41,796 nucleotides of DNA from Bacillota bacterium. Lineage in GTDB: Bacteria > Bacillota > Clostridia > Acetivibrionales > DSM-1351. The notes below the pieces were generated by a model. It did not search any database. It was not told the origin of the DNA and saw only the letters and a list, made by a program, of their open reading frames with translations. Shown in pieces: positions 25,922 to 36,500 of the stretch. The DNA lies in the NCBI GenBank assembly GCA_023436485.1, contig JAEZIU010000325.1:1-41796 (forward strand), read 5' to 3'. Within the stretch, counting starts at the first letter, position 1. Each line of letters opens with the position of its first letter. The translations under genes and the position numbers were made by a program.

Positions 25922-26794
25922 ATGTCACTGCCAATCCCAAATCTTGACGAGATTAATTTTGACGATCTGGTAAAGGAAGCAAGATCATTGATCCCGGTTT
26001 ATGCTCCGGAATGGACGAATCATAATCCATCCGACCCTGGGATAACGCTTGTTGAATTGTTTGCATGGCTTTGCGATATGATTATGTACAGGATTGACCA
26101 GGTTCCTGAAAAAAACTATATTCGTTTCCTTAATCTATTGGGTATACAGTTGGAGGAAGGCGAGAACCTTAATTCAGGAATCCGTCGAGGTATTGAACAG
26201 CTTTCGGAATGTTCCAGAGCAGTTACAACCAAGGATTACGAAATCTTGACCCAAAAGGCACTGATGGAGAAACCGAATTTAAAGGAAATGTACCCTGATT
26301 TGTCTGTTCGTGCAATATGTCTTGCAAACAAAGATATTGAAAATCAAAAAGAAGAAGGCTTTGAACAGTTCGGTCATGTTTCTGTAATACTCATAATGTC
26401 AACTAAAAATCAAACGGAGTTGATGAAAGAGACATCTGAGATCAAGCAATATGTCAGACAATATCTGTCCGAACGAAAAATACTGACAAACCGCATTCAT
26501 GTGGTAGATCCGGACTACCAGGAGGTTAGAATTACGCTTCAGGTAGTCGCAAATGACAATAAATTAACAGATACTGTCAGAGAAGTAATAGAAAAATATA
26601 TAGATCCCATCACAGGAGGTGAAGATAAAAAAGGTTGGCCGTTGGGAAGAAGTCTCTATGAATCTGATATATATTACCTTGTGGAAGGGATTAAGGGAAT
26701 TGACCATGTAAAACAGATGGAACTTGAAGCTCCCGAAATAAAATCCTACCAGTTAATTAAATTGAAAGAATTGATCATCGAGGTGGAATCATGA
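25922..26794 (+). CDS. Second baseplate-J wedge protein (Afp12-like)
   Basis: The product is 290 residues; AAAGGAGG lies 9 bases upstream of the ATG. The N-terminus carries the wedge motif PVYAPEWTNHNPSDPGITLVELFAWLCDMI and the dimerisation helix IDQVPEKNYIRFLNLLGIQ; the C-terminal baseplate-J part has GGEDKKGWPLGRSLYESDIY. It is shorter than many Afp12 proteins but contains both ends. It pairs with the large wedge protein. The stop overlaps the next ATG by 4 bases. Confidence 0.92.
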   Translation: MSLPIPNLDEINFDDLVKEARSLIPVYAPEWTNHNPSDPGITLVELFAWLCDMIMYRIDQVPEKNYIRFLNLLGIQLEEGENLNSGIRRGIEQLSECSRAVTTKDYEILTQKALMEKPNLKEMYPDLSVRAICLANKDIENQKEEGFEQFGHVSVILIMSTKNQTELMKETSEIKQYVRQYLSERKILTNRIHVVDPDYQEVRITLQVVANDNKLTDTVREVIEKYIDPITGGEDKKGWPLGRSLYESDIYYLVEGIKGIDHVKQMELEAPEIKSYQLIKLKELIIEVES

Positions 26795-27531
26795 GTAATC
26801 AGGAAAGCAGCAAATATATCGAATTTCTTCCCAGGATTTTTCAAAAAGGAAATGACAATGCTGATAAGGGGGATTTTCTAGGTCGTCTGCTAAAAGCATT
26901 TGAGCAGATTTTTGCCGGGAAAACCGAAAGACAAGAAACTCTGGGAATTGAAGAACTTTTGGACAACTTCGATATCTATCTTGACCCGGAGCAGACATCT
27001 CCACAGTTTCTGGAGTGGCTTGCCGGATGGGTTGCCCTGGAGCTTGAAGATGGAATCATCTTTAACGGGGTAGAAGATATCAATCAAAGGAGTTTTTCCC
27101 CGAAGCAGATTCTTCCGTTGCAGGAAAAACGTATAACTATCAACAGAAAGATGATAGGAACTGTTGTACAGCTGTACAAAAAACGCGGAACACTCAGTGG
27201 CTTATTGGAATATCTACAGCTTTACGCAGGGGAAGAAGCAACTGTTTCTTTAGATGAATTCCAAGAAATAGCAAGGATTGGAGAATCCAGAAAGATTGGT
27301 CGGAATACAATGGTTGGCAGTTCCTTACCCTGTTTCTTTTCTGTAAATGCCACTATTCCGGCACACAGCAGAAGTATGCTGGAAAATAAAGTTGGCTTGA
27401 TACGTAGAATAATAGAAGATGAGAAGCCATTTTATACAAACTACAGGCTTAATGTGGAAATACCTGAAATGCGGGTCGGGTGTTCAAGAGTTGGAAAAGA
27501 GACTTTGCTTGGCGGGATGATTGAGGATTAG
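26791..27531 (+). CDS. Tail protein I-like baseplate component
   Basis: This protein has 246 residues, with start ATGA overlapping the wedge stop. SKYIEFLPRIFQ at the N-terminus, LDNFDIYLDPEQTSPQFLEWLAGWVAL and then KKRGTLSGLLEYLQLYAG are characteristic of the phage P2 gpI-type tail proteins that link baseplate and fibres. The gene's place directly before the fibres supports this. Such proteins act as adaptors for fibre docking. Confidence 0.9.
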   Translation: MSNQESSKYIEFLPRIFQKGNDNADKGDFLGRLLKAFEQIFAGKTERQETLGIEELLDNFDIYLDPEQTSPQFLEWLAGWVALELEDGIIFNGVEDINQRSFSPKQILPLQEKRITINRKMIGTVVQLYKKRGTLSGLLEYLQLYAGEEATVSLDEFQEIARIGESRKIGRNTMVGSSLPCFFSVNATIPAHSRSMLENKVGLIRRIIEDEKPFYTNYRLNVEIPEMRVGCSRVGKETLLGGMIED

Positions 27532-27576
27532 GCTCAGAAATAAAAATTTAATTGAATATTCGGAGGAAGTGGCAAA

Positions 27577-30276
27577 ATGGCAGAAAAATTGGAAACAGAA
27601 GATTATACAAAACGAGAATTAAAAAGGATGAACTATTTTGACGGACTTTTTTTGGATAAAGACGACTACAAACTTGATCAGAACTATCAAAAAAGACTTC
27701 AACAGCTTCACAACCGATATCTGCATACCTGGGGTATATTATATGGGTTAGACGTTGTTAAGTCTTCAAATAATAGTTGTGCAGTAGAAGTTACTGAGGG
27801 AGTAGCAATAAACCGGGTTCAGTCAGAATGCAAAGAAAGCATAAGCCAATATATATATGTAACTGCTGAAACTCCAAAAACCATTGATTTATCCTCGTGT
27901 GATGCCGGCCAAAGTATTTACATTTATCTAAGCTATGATGAAGAACTAACGGACAGAAATGATCTTGAAAAGGGAAACGGCCAGTATATACATGTCTGGG
28001 AGAAGGCGAAATTCGGCTACAGTATACAAAAGCCGGACAGCAACGGGGATAAAATAGTTCTGGCAAGAGTTGTACTTGATGGTAATGGAGGCACAAACAC
28101 TGTTGTTTCAACTCAAATTTACACAAGTGAAGATGATGGTACTTCAATAAGAAAATACGCTGGACCTGCAGGGTCAGTTATTTCTTTAGAAAAAATAATA
28201 TTCAGGTTGGTAGAAGATATCAACAAATTGAGCGAAGGCGGTGATACTGCTGACGTCAATATAAAAGATCTGGAAGGAATGCCTTTTATACAGGCTGCTT
28301 TACTTACAGATAAAAATATACTTGGCCTGGAAATAAACTCAGAATTAGCCAAGTTCTCAGGAGATGTCAACATTGCAGGTGATCTCTCAGTAACCGGCAC
28401 CCTTATAAATGATGGCTTAGGACAACAGGAACTCGAGGTTTCAAACTCATTTGTACAGGTAAACAGTGATTCAGGTCAGGATAAGTGGGAGTTAAAGGAT
28501 GGAGGACTTGAGGTATACAGAGGGTTTGATGATCAAGAAAAATCTCTGGATGCACGTATTTTATGGTCTGAAGGCGAAAAATGCTGGAAGATGGGGTATG
28601 GAGATAAGCTGTTTAATATAGCATACGGCACAGATTGGGACAGCCTTATAAAAAATGGTTTTGCAGACGATTTACATAAGCACTCTGAAATCAATTACCA
28701 AAACGGTATTGCACTCAAAGCTGATGAAAAAGGAAACCTGTCGACTAAAGGAAATCTTTATATGAGTGACAAAACTATCTGGCTCAGAGGGTCGGGCAAT
28801 ACCAACCACGGCTTGGGATGGTTTGGTAACGGAAAGTTGTTTGCAGGTCTCAATGTGGACGGTCCCGTATTGTTCGGACAAAAAGGTGGATTGCTTGGAA
28901 TAATTGATGGACTTACAGAAGAGACCAAGAAACAAATACCGGTGCTTACATGGAATAACCTGGGGAACGTCGGAATAGGCATAGCAAATCCCAAGGATGA
29001 TATGCTTGAAGTAGCAGGAAATATGCGTATACTGAGCCAGTCAAATCCTTTACGTTTTACCTCTGCATGGACGGCTTTTCCTGACTCTGCATTAAATTGT
29101 GCCGAAATATCCAATGATACAGGTATATACAAAGCACTAATGATAGTTGGAAACAAATCTGCAGATCAGGGAAAACCCATATCTGAGCAAAAAAGAAGAG
29201 TAGCCATATGGGACAGGCTGGATGTAAACGGATTCCTTTATGTGAACGGTAATATGCAGCTGACACAGGCGATTACACCAAGTGCAGGAAATTCAAAGGA
29301 CAATGGTATTGTTTTCCCAAGTGATCCCGGGGGAGGCTCCGAAGATCGTGCTTGGATAAGGTACTATCCCAGAAGCGGAGAGGCCTGTACATTGGAGATA
29401 GGAATTGATAATGACGATAATGACAATATATCCCTGATGGCATCCGGTAATGTAGGAATAGGAACCTTAAATCCAAATGACAAGCTGGACGTAAGCGGTT
29501 GGACAAGGCTTTTAAGTGATTCCAATCCCATAAGGTTCACATCAGCTTGGAGCGGATTTCCTGACCTTGCACCCAATCAGGCCGAAATATGTAACGACAC
29601 CACAAATTATAAGACTTTAATGATAGTTGGAAACAAATCTGCGGATCAGGGGAAACCCATGTCCGAGCAAAAGAGAAGAGTCTCGATATGGGACAGACTG
29701 GAAGTAAACGGAACTCTTAATGTAAACGGTGATTTTCAAACCACATGTGCCATAGTTCCAAGTGTCGGCAACTCCCAGAACAATGGAATAACATTTCCAA
29801 AGGATTATTATGGTGGAAACGGCGGTGATTGTGCATGGATAAGGTACTACTCTGATGCAAGCCGCGGTGGTGGCGAAAACATGACACTTGAGATAGGCAT
29901 ATCCAATGACCCCGGAAACGGCGGATATTATGGCGGTGGTGACCGTATAAAGCTATCTGCCAGCGGCGGTGTGTATGTGGACGGATATTTCTATTATAGT
30001 TCATCAAGAGACTTAAAAGAAAATATTACAACACTTTCAACGAAGAAAGCCAAGCAAATATTGGATGGAATGAATCCCGTTACGTTTAATTTCAGGGGAG
30101 ACACTGAAAAAACGACATTGGGCTTTATAGCGGAAGAAGTGCCTAAAAATGTTGCAGCTAACGATCAGAAAGCCATAAGTCCTATGGAGATAATTGCCGT
30201 ATTAACAAGTGTTGTAAAGGATCAGAGAAAGTCGATAACGCAGCTACAACAAAAAATAGAATCATTAGCCCGATAG
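27577..30276 (+). CDS. Tail fibre 1 with C-terminal S74 chaperone domain
   Basis: This gene encodes 899 residues, with CGGAGGAAG upstream. Residues 1-65 carry a docking domain shared by all three fibres (RMNYFDGLFLDKDDYKLDQN, LHNRYLHTWGILYGLDV). The middle holds a WDE/W-type repeat and two copies, about 160 residues apart, of a beta-rich block with TLMIVGNKSADQGKP and RRV.IWDRL. The C-terminus is a peptidase S74 intramolecular chaperone: S809 and K814 (SSRDLKENI), then GFIAEEVP and a coiled coil. The chaperone trimerises the fibre and usually cuts itself off. The fibre recognises target cells. Confidence 0.92.
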   Translation: MAEKLETEDYTKRELKRMNYFDGLFLDKDDYKLDQNYQKRLQQLHNRYLHTWGILYGLDVVKSSNNSCAVEVTEGVAINRVQSECKESISQYIYVTAETPKTIDLSSCDAGQSIYIYLSYDEELTDRNDLEKGNGQYIHVWEKAKFGYSIQKPDSNGDKIVLARVVLDGNGGTNTVVSTQIYTSEDDGTSIRKYAGPAGSVISLEKIIFRLVEDINKLSEGGDTADVNIKDLEGMPFIQAALLTDKNILGLEINSELAKFSGDVNIAGDLSVTGTLINDGLGQQELEVSNSFVQVNSDSGQDKWELKDGGLEVYRGFDDQEKSLDARILWSEGEKCWKMGYGDKLFNIAYGTDWDSLIKNGFADDLHKHSEINYQNGIALKADEKGNLSTKGNLYMSDKTIWLRGSGNTNHGLGWFGNGKLFAGLNVDGPVLFGQKGGLLGIIDGLTEETKKQIPVLTWNNLGNVGIGIANPKDDMLEVAGNMRILSQSNPLRFTSAWTAFPDSALNCAEISNDTGIYKALMIVGNKSADQGKPISEQKRRVAIWDRLDVNGFLYVNGNMQLTQAITPSAGNSKDNGIVFPSDPGGGSEDRAWIRYYPRSGEACTLEIGIDNDDNDNISLMASGNVGIGTLNPNDKLDVSGWTRLLSDSNPIRFTSAWSGFPDLAPNQAEICNDTTNYKTLMIVGNKSADQGKPMSEQKRRVSIWDRLEVNGTLNVNGDFQTTCAIVPSVGNSQNNGITFPKDYYGGNGGDCAWIRYYSDASRGGGENMTLEIGISNDPGNGGYYGGGDRIKLSASGGVYVDGYFYYSSSRDLKENITTLSTKKAKQILDGMNPVTFNFRGDTEKTTLGFIAEEVPKNVAANDQKAISPMEIIAVLTSVVKDQRKSITQLQQKIESLAR

Positions 30277-30303
30277 GGAAATACAATAGAGGAGGTTTGT
30301 TAA

Positions 30304-30489
30304 ATGAAAGAACAAATGGAGGCAAGAATTAAAGAACTAAAAACGGAACTTGAATCAGGACAAAAGGTAATGGAGGAATTAGAAGTAAAGCGTACTAATA
30401 TCTTATATACCCTTTTGAGAATCAATGGTGCAATACAGGTACTTGAAGAGCTTGCGCAAAAAGAAGAGTCCTCTGATCTTAATGAGTAA
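30304..30489 (+). CDS. Small coiled-coil protein between fibres 1 and 2
   Basis: The protein has 61 residues, with GGAGG 8 bases before the ATG. It is one long charged helix with heptad-like spacing (MEARIKELKTELESGQKVME) and the segment KRTNILYTLLRINGAIQVLE. A paralogue follows fibre 2 at 33307. The repeated pairing with a fibre gene suggests a fibre-specific chaperone or a structural part of the fibre base. I do not recognise a named family. Confidence 0.8.
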   Translation: MKEQMEARIKELKTELESGQKVMEELEVKRTNILYTLLRINGAIQVLEELAQKEESSDLNE

Positions 30490-30545
30490 TCAACCATCCA
30501 TTGCCGAGGATTTGGCAGCATTTTGAGTATCCGGAGGAAGAGGAA

Positions 30546-33275
30546 ATGGGAAAAGAATTTAAGAGAATGAACTATTTTGACGGACTCTTTTTAAAGTCTG
30601 AGGACTATAGACAAGATAAAGATTATATTAAGAGAGTTCATGGATTACACAACAGGTATCTTCACACATGGGGAATAGTCGCCGGCCTCGAAGTTAAACC
30701 TGTATTGGAAAGCAGCATGGAAGTTGTTGTTACGGAAGGTGTTGCACTGGATTTAGCGGATGGGGATATTTATGGTACGGATTTAAAGGAGAGCACCAGC
30801 AGACAAATACTGATTTACGAGGGACATCCTGATAATCCCCTTGATCTTTCGGAATACGGGGCAGATGAAAATATATATATTTACGTCAGCTACTATGAGG
30901 AAGCGGCCGACCGGGATAATGAAAAAGGTCAGGGACGAGAAATACATATTTGGGAAAAGGGAAAGATCAGCTTTAGCAATAAAAAACCTCTGGACCGCAA
31001 AAAAGACATTATTTTAGCAAGAGTTGTACCCAGAGAAGTAACAAAGCAAACTATAAACAGTGATGATAGCAGAACCTTTTATGATGAAGTTGTCATAGAC
31101 AACACATGCATTTTTGAAAACGATGTTGACGGTACACCACTGAGGGTCTTCGCCGGGCCAAGAGCAAGGGTTCTCGCACTGCAACAGTTTAAATTCAAAA
31201 AAGGTGAAGATACCAAGGACATCCCATGGATTGCACATATAAATAAAATAGATAAAGAAGATCAAAATTCTACACATCTCGCTTTGAATTCTAATTGGGT
31301 GAAGTTTAAAAATAACGTCATAATAGATAAAGATCTGCAATTTGGTGGACAATTGATTTACAGAAATAAAAATGGCAAGATTGCGGATGAGTTTCTCACT
31401 AGTGAGCCCTTCTTCCAGTTAAACAGCCTGTCTAAAGACAGCCAGGACGATGAGATTGGTGAAGAATGGAAACTTAGAGATGGAGGCTTTGAGGTTTTCC
31501 GTGGCGGTAGCAGCAGTTTTCCTGATGCAAGAATTGTATGGTCCGAGGCTGATAAAGTGTGGAAAGCCGGACTGGGAAACGACATTAGCCCGATTTTCTA
31601 TGGATCGGAGAGGGATGTTTTAATAAATAAAAGTTTTGCTGACAATCTGCATAAGCATAGTAAACTGGTTACTCCAAAAGGAACAATACTTTCTGCTGAT
31701 AATTCAGGGGACATATCACTATTTTTGGATATGGCATTACCTGAAAAGAATATACTATTTTCGTCAGAGAATTTAGGATTGTTTGGTGAGCGTAAACCAT
31801 TTGCAAATCTCAACATTGAAGGACCGGTATTGACAGGCGCGGGACAAGGATTTCTGGGAACAAAGGGAGAGAGTGAAAAAGCGATTCTTTCATGGAAATC
31901 ATTGGACAATAGAGCAAGAGTCGGTATTGGAACAGTGAATCCGGCTGATACAATGGAGGTTTGTGGCAGTTCAAGAATACTCGGTAGCCACAACCCAATA
32001 AAGCTAACATCAGAATGGACAGGTTCTCCTGACATAACCGCAAACCACGCTGAAATATGTAATGATACAACCACACATAAAGCACTTATGATTGTCGGAA
32101 ATCAATCTGCGGGTCAGGGAAGGAAAGTGGCTGTATGGGACAGACTGGACGTCAATGGAACTCTAAAAATCAATGGAAAGATGCAGCTATCAAAGAGTCT
32201 TAATCCAAGTACTGGTACTGGAAACAAGGGTATTATTTTTTCGGGGGATCCTGGCGGAGGATCAGGAGATATTGCCAGAATACAATACTATCCAAGGTCA
32301 GGTGAGGCTTGTACTTTGGAAATAGGTACTACAAATGACAGTGATGATAACATCTTCCTTAATTCATCAGGTAATGTAGGAATTGGTACATCTGAGACGG
32401 ATTTTGTGCCAAAGGATAAATTTGATATAAGTGGAGGGGCACGTTTTAACAGTGGTTCAAATCCATTACGGTTTACATCTCAATGGAGTGGGTTCCCTGA
32501 CGTATCTTCGAAAAATGCGGAAATATCTAATGATACAAATGGCTATAAGACCCTGATGATTGTTGGAAACAGGTCTGCCGGTACAGGAAGAAAAGTTTCT
32601 ATATGGGATAGACTGGAGGTAAATGGAAGTTTAGCAGCAATAGGTAATTTCCAGGTTAGCGGAGCGATAGTACCCGGTGTCGGGAATTGTGATGTAAAGG
32701 GAATCATGTTTCCAAGAGATCCTCAAGGTGGCGGAGGCGATGCAGCATGGATAAGGTACTATTCCGATACACTTCGCGGCGGCGGTGAAAACATGACGCT
32801 TGAGCTAGGAATATCAAATGACGACAGAACAGAGACAACCACTAGATCCTACTTTGTAAATACTTGCCCGTATTCATGGGTAACAAATCCATGTGGTTAT
32901 TGGAAAACCGAAACAGTTACAATCTTAGGAAATAAAGGTGATAGAATGCGCTTCCGGGCAAGCGGAGGAACATATATTGAAGGAAACTTCTATTATACAT
33001 CCACAAGGGAATGTAAGGAAAACATCGGTAAACTGGAAACGGAATCAGTAAAAAATACTGTTGAACAGCTTGAACCGGTGGAGTTCAATTTCAAAGGGGA
33101 CAGTAAACGAACCACAATAGGCTTTATTGCAGAAGATACCCCGGATATGCTTACTGCAGGTGACAAAAAAGCAATAAGCCCGATTGAAATACTTACGATT
33201 CTGGTAAGCGAAGTAAAAGATCAGGAAAAAATAATTAACAAATTAAAGAAAAAGGTCGCAGCATTGAAGGCCTGA
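30546..33275 (+). CDS. Tail fibre 2 with C-terminal S74 chaperone domain
   Basis: The product is 909 residues from the ATG at 30546, 7 bases after GGAGGA; an in-frame ATG at 30501 has no ribosome site. The docking domain (KRMNYFDGLFLKSEDYRQDK, LHNRYLHTWGIVAGLEV) matches fibre 1. Two TLMIVGN/ALMIVGN blocks follow, as in fibre 1. A Cys-containing insertion (NTCPYSWVTNPCGYW) before the chaperone is absent from fibre 1. The S74 domain keeps S819 and K824 (STRECKENI). It probably recognises a different surface from fibre 1, since the outer part before the S74 domain is the most divergent. Confidence 0.92.
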   Translation: MGKEFKRMNYFDGLFLKSEDYRQDKDYIKRVHGLHNRYLHTWGIVAGLEVKPVLESSMEVVVTEGVALDLADGDIYGTDLKESTSRQILIYEGHPDNPLDLSEYGADENIYIYVSYYEEAADRDNEKGQGREIHIWEKGKISFSNKKPLDRKKDIILARVVPREVTKQTINSDDSRTFYDEVVIDNTCIFENDVDGTPLRVFAGPRARVLALQQFKFKKGEDTKDIPWIAHINKIDKEDQNSTHLALNSNWVKFKNNVIIDKDLQFGGQLIYRNKNGKIADEFLTSEPFFQLNSLSKDSQDDEIGEEWKLRDGGFEVFRGGSSSFPDARIVWSEADKVWKAGLGNDISPIFYGSERDVLINKSFADNLHKHSKLVTPKGTILSADNSGDISLFLDMALPEKNILFSSENLGLFGERKPFANLNIEGPVLTGAGQGFLGTKGESEKAILSWKSLDNRARVGIGTVNPADTMEVCGSSRILGSHNPIKLTSEWTGSPDITANHAEICNDTTTHKALMIVGNQSAGQGRKVAVWDRLDVNGTLKINGKMQLSKSLNPSTGTGNKGIIFSGDPGGGSGDIARIQYYPRSGEACTLEIGTTNDSDDNIFLNSSGNVGIGTSETDFVPKDKFDISGGARFNSGSNPLRFTSQWSGFPDVSSKNAEISNDTNGYKTLMIVGNRSAGTGRKVSIWDRLEVNGSLAAIGNFQVSGAIVPGVGNCDVKGIMFPRDPQGGGGDAAWIRYYSDTLRGGGENMTLELGISNDDRTETTTRSYFVNTCPYSWVTNPCGYWKTETVTILGNKGDRMRFRASGGTYIEGNFYYTSTRECKENIGKLETESVKNTVEQLEPVEFNFKGDSKRTTIGFIAEDTPDMLTAGDKKAISPIEILTILVSEVKDQEKIINKLKKKVAALKA

Positions 33276-33306
33276 AATAAAATAATACAACAATGGAGGA
33301 ATTAAA

Positions 33307-33483
33307 ATGAAAGAAAAAATTGAAGAAAGAATTAACGAACTGAAAAGTGAATTTGAGAACGGACAAAAGTTATTGGAAGATCTGGACTTAAAGCGTACAA
33401 ACCTGAATCAGACTCTTTTACGAATAAGCGGTGCAATCCAGGCTTTGGAGGAACTAATGCCGGAAGATAAGGTTCCCGAGTAA
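33307..33483 (+). CDS. Small coiled-coil protein between fibres 2 and 3
   Basis: This encodes 58 residues; GGAGGA precedes the ATG by 5 bases. It is a clear paralogue of the 61-residue protein at 30304, with the same order of a charged heptad helix, KRTNLNQTLLRISGAIQALE and a short acidic tail. Conservation of KRTN..TLLRI.GAIQ.LEEL between the two shows selection for a function. It is helical, cytoplasmic, and has no known family that I can name. Confidence 0.82.
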   Translation: MKEKIEERINELKSEFENGQKLLEDLDLKRTNLNQTLLRISGAIQALEELMPEDKVPE

Positions 33484-33572
33484 TATTCATTGTAACAAAA
33501 CTGTACATATTCTAATTAAGTATACGTAAAGTGATTGGTACAGGGAAAATTTGAAAAATTGGAGGAATAAAA

Positions 33573-36500
33573 ATGTCAAATGAATTTTCAAATGAAATAT
33601 CAGATAAAATCAAGCGTATGAAGTATTTCGACGGACTTTTACTTAAATGGGATGACCTTACACTTGACCAGAATTACCACATGAGACTTCATCGACTTCA
33701 CAATGGATATTTTCATGACTGGGGGATAGTAGATGGGCTGGAGGTTACACCTGTAGCAGGTTACCTGCAGGTTAAGGTTTCTCCGGGATTTGCAATTGAC
33801 AGGACACTGGACGCAGATCTAAATGAAATAGTCGGCAGGGATATATGGATTTGCGAAAATCATCCGGACAATCTTATAGACTTGTCTGGACAAGCTATAG
33901 GCCAGGATAAGTATATTACCGTAACATATGATGAGGTTGATTGTGATACGGAAATTGTAAAGGGTGAAAACAATCCAATTCATAAGTGGGAACGCGGCAA
34001 AATAAACTACAAGGAAAAACAAAATCTTGGAAGTCCCAGTGAAGAGATCGTTCTTGCACGTATACGTATAATCGAAGAAGCAGGTCAAAAGAAAATAGTA
34101 ATAGACGATAAGGAAGCAGATGGAAAGAAGCAGCTTCGAATACAAGCTGTTACAGGAGGCGCTTCTCAGGAATTTAAGAAGATATCGGTTGGGGAAAAAG
34201 GAACAAGTATATTACCATATATAAGTGGGCCCACAGATGATGAAAGAAGGCTTTACCTGGAAAAACACGGGCTTGCTACTGACAGTGATGGACTTATAGT
34301 CCATACACCCTATACTTTGTTTTATGGTCCTGTAATCAGCGATACATTAAAAACAAATGGTGCTGTGGATGTAAATGGAACATTTTCAGTTAATGTTAAT
34401 AAAACCAATGCACTGCAGGTCGATTCAAATGGAGCTGTTTCCATAACAAACTCTGCTGAAGTATCAGGGACTCTTTCAGCGAAAAAAGGCCTTAATGTAA
34501 GCGGTGAAAGCACAACACTCGATACAGATGTTGTTGTAATGACAGGTAATAAGCTCACCGTTAACAAGTATACCAAGAAGCCGGATGAAACTGATTCTAA
34601 TAAAATGGGCAGCGGAATTGAAGTATACAGAGGAGAAGGGCAGCTGGTAGCAGAGTTATTGTGGGATGAAACTGATAGATCATGGAAAGCAGGCACTCAA
34701 GACAGCCTTCATAAGCTTGCTTATGGCCCGGATTGGGATGCAGTACACAACGGAACAAATGTTGATACCTTTCAGAATGAATCAAAATCTGTAACCCTTC
34801 ACAAACACAGTAAAATATGGGACAGCAGTACGGAGAGTAAAGAAGCATTAACAGCAGACGAAAAAGGTAACATCAGTATTCCACAAAACTTAAAGGTAAG
34901 CGGCAGCGTGGTAACTAATCTGGGAATTGAGGTTCCGCAAAAAGACTCAGCAACAAATGCAAGGCTCGTGTGGAATGAAGAGAAACAAAGCTGGCAGATA
35001 GGAATAGGAGATGATCTCAATAATATTCCATATGGAGAAACTTGGGACAATCTGATCGCAAAAACCAATGCAGACGAACGCCATCACCATTCCAAACTTT
35101 TTGACAATGACAACCAAGAGGCTATGAGCGTTCAAGCAAACGGGGATGTAAATGTCACATCAAATATGATAGTAGGTAAAGACCTTCAAGTGCAAGGGAC
35201 ACTGACTGTTACAAATAATGCCACGGAAATCAAGTATATACAAAAGGCCGTTTCAGATAACGTGATAGTTGTCAATAAGCCGGAAACTGAAAGCGAACAA
35301 AAACCTCTTTCAGAAGGCGGGTTGGAAGTATACCGCGGGGAAGGACTGGAAAATGCAAGGATAATATGGGATGAAGGAAGCGACAACTGGAAAATGGGAA
35401 CAGGCAAAGACATGTCTGTAATACCCGGAGGAATAGAGTGGGAGTATCTGACACACGGCCAGGTTGTTGATAACATGCATGCTCATGGGAGCCTTGCAAT
35501 GGAAGATGGTACAGTCGTTGTTTCAGTTGACAAGAATGGCAATGTGGAAGCCGGAAAAAATGTAGAGATAAATGGAAATCTTACTATAGACGAAAATGAA
35601 TTTGTCATGGGAGATGTTGATGTAAAAGGTTCTGTAACAATAGAAGGAGATCTCACAGTATTAGGGGCATCAACCACAGTAAATCAGAAAACTCTTGAGG
35701 TAGAGAATAGTACCATAATCGCAAACAAGTATTCTGAGAACAGCTCGCCTGTTGAAATCGAGGGAGGTTTAGAAGTATATCGAGGCGGTAATGTCCAAAA
35801 TGCAAAGCTCCTTTGGAACGAAAAGGAAGGCAAATGGAAAATCGGTACGGGAGATTCCATGAATGACATAATATATGGACATAACTGGGATGCACTAGTA
35901 CAGAATAATTCAGCCGATGGACTTCACACACATGGAATCCTCTCCGATTTAAACGGTAATGTTGCTATTAATGCTGATTCTGCCGACGAAGTCGTTATAA
36001 ATAAAGCTGCAAAAGTATATGGAGGCCTTGATGTAGACGGAGAAGTAAACATTCTGGGAGACTTGAATGTAACAGGAAATGTAATAGGAACAGTTACTTA
36101 TCTTGAAAAAACGGATATGAAGGTTCAGGATAATGTCATCCTTCTTAATAAATTTGAGGGGGATAATCCACCTGTAAACGAAAGCGGATTAGAAATATAC
36201 CGGGGAGAATCCGTAGAAAAAGCCAGATTAGTATGGGATGAGGCGGCGGCACTATGGAAAGTGGGTATCGGAGACAAACTTCATAAACTGGCTTATGGAA
36301 CTAATTGGAGTAATCTGACAGATAAAAGAAATGCCGATGCTCTTCACACTCATGGGCAACTTTTCAATGAAAAAGGAAACATACTTTCATTAAGTACGAC
36401 ATCATCCGGAAATATCGATGTAAGGCACGACTTGAATGTCAATCAGGATCTGACTATAGCAGGAAATCTTAATGTTAAAGGTAAAGTAACAAATATAAAT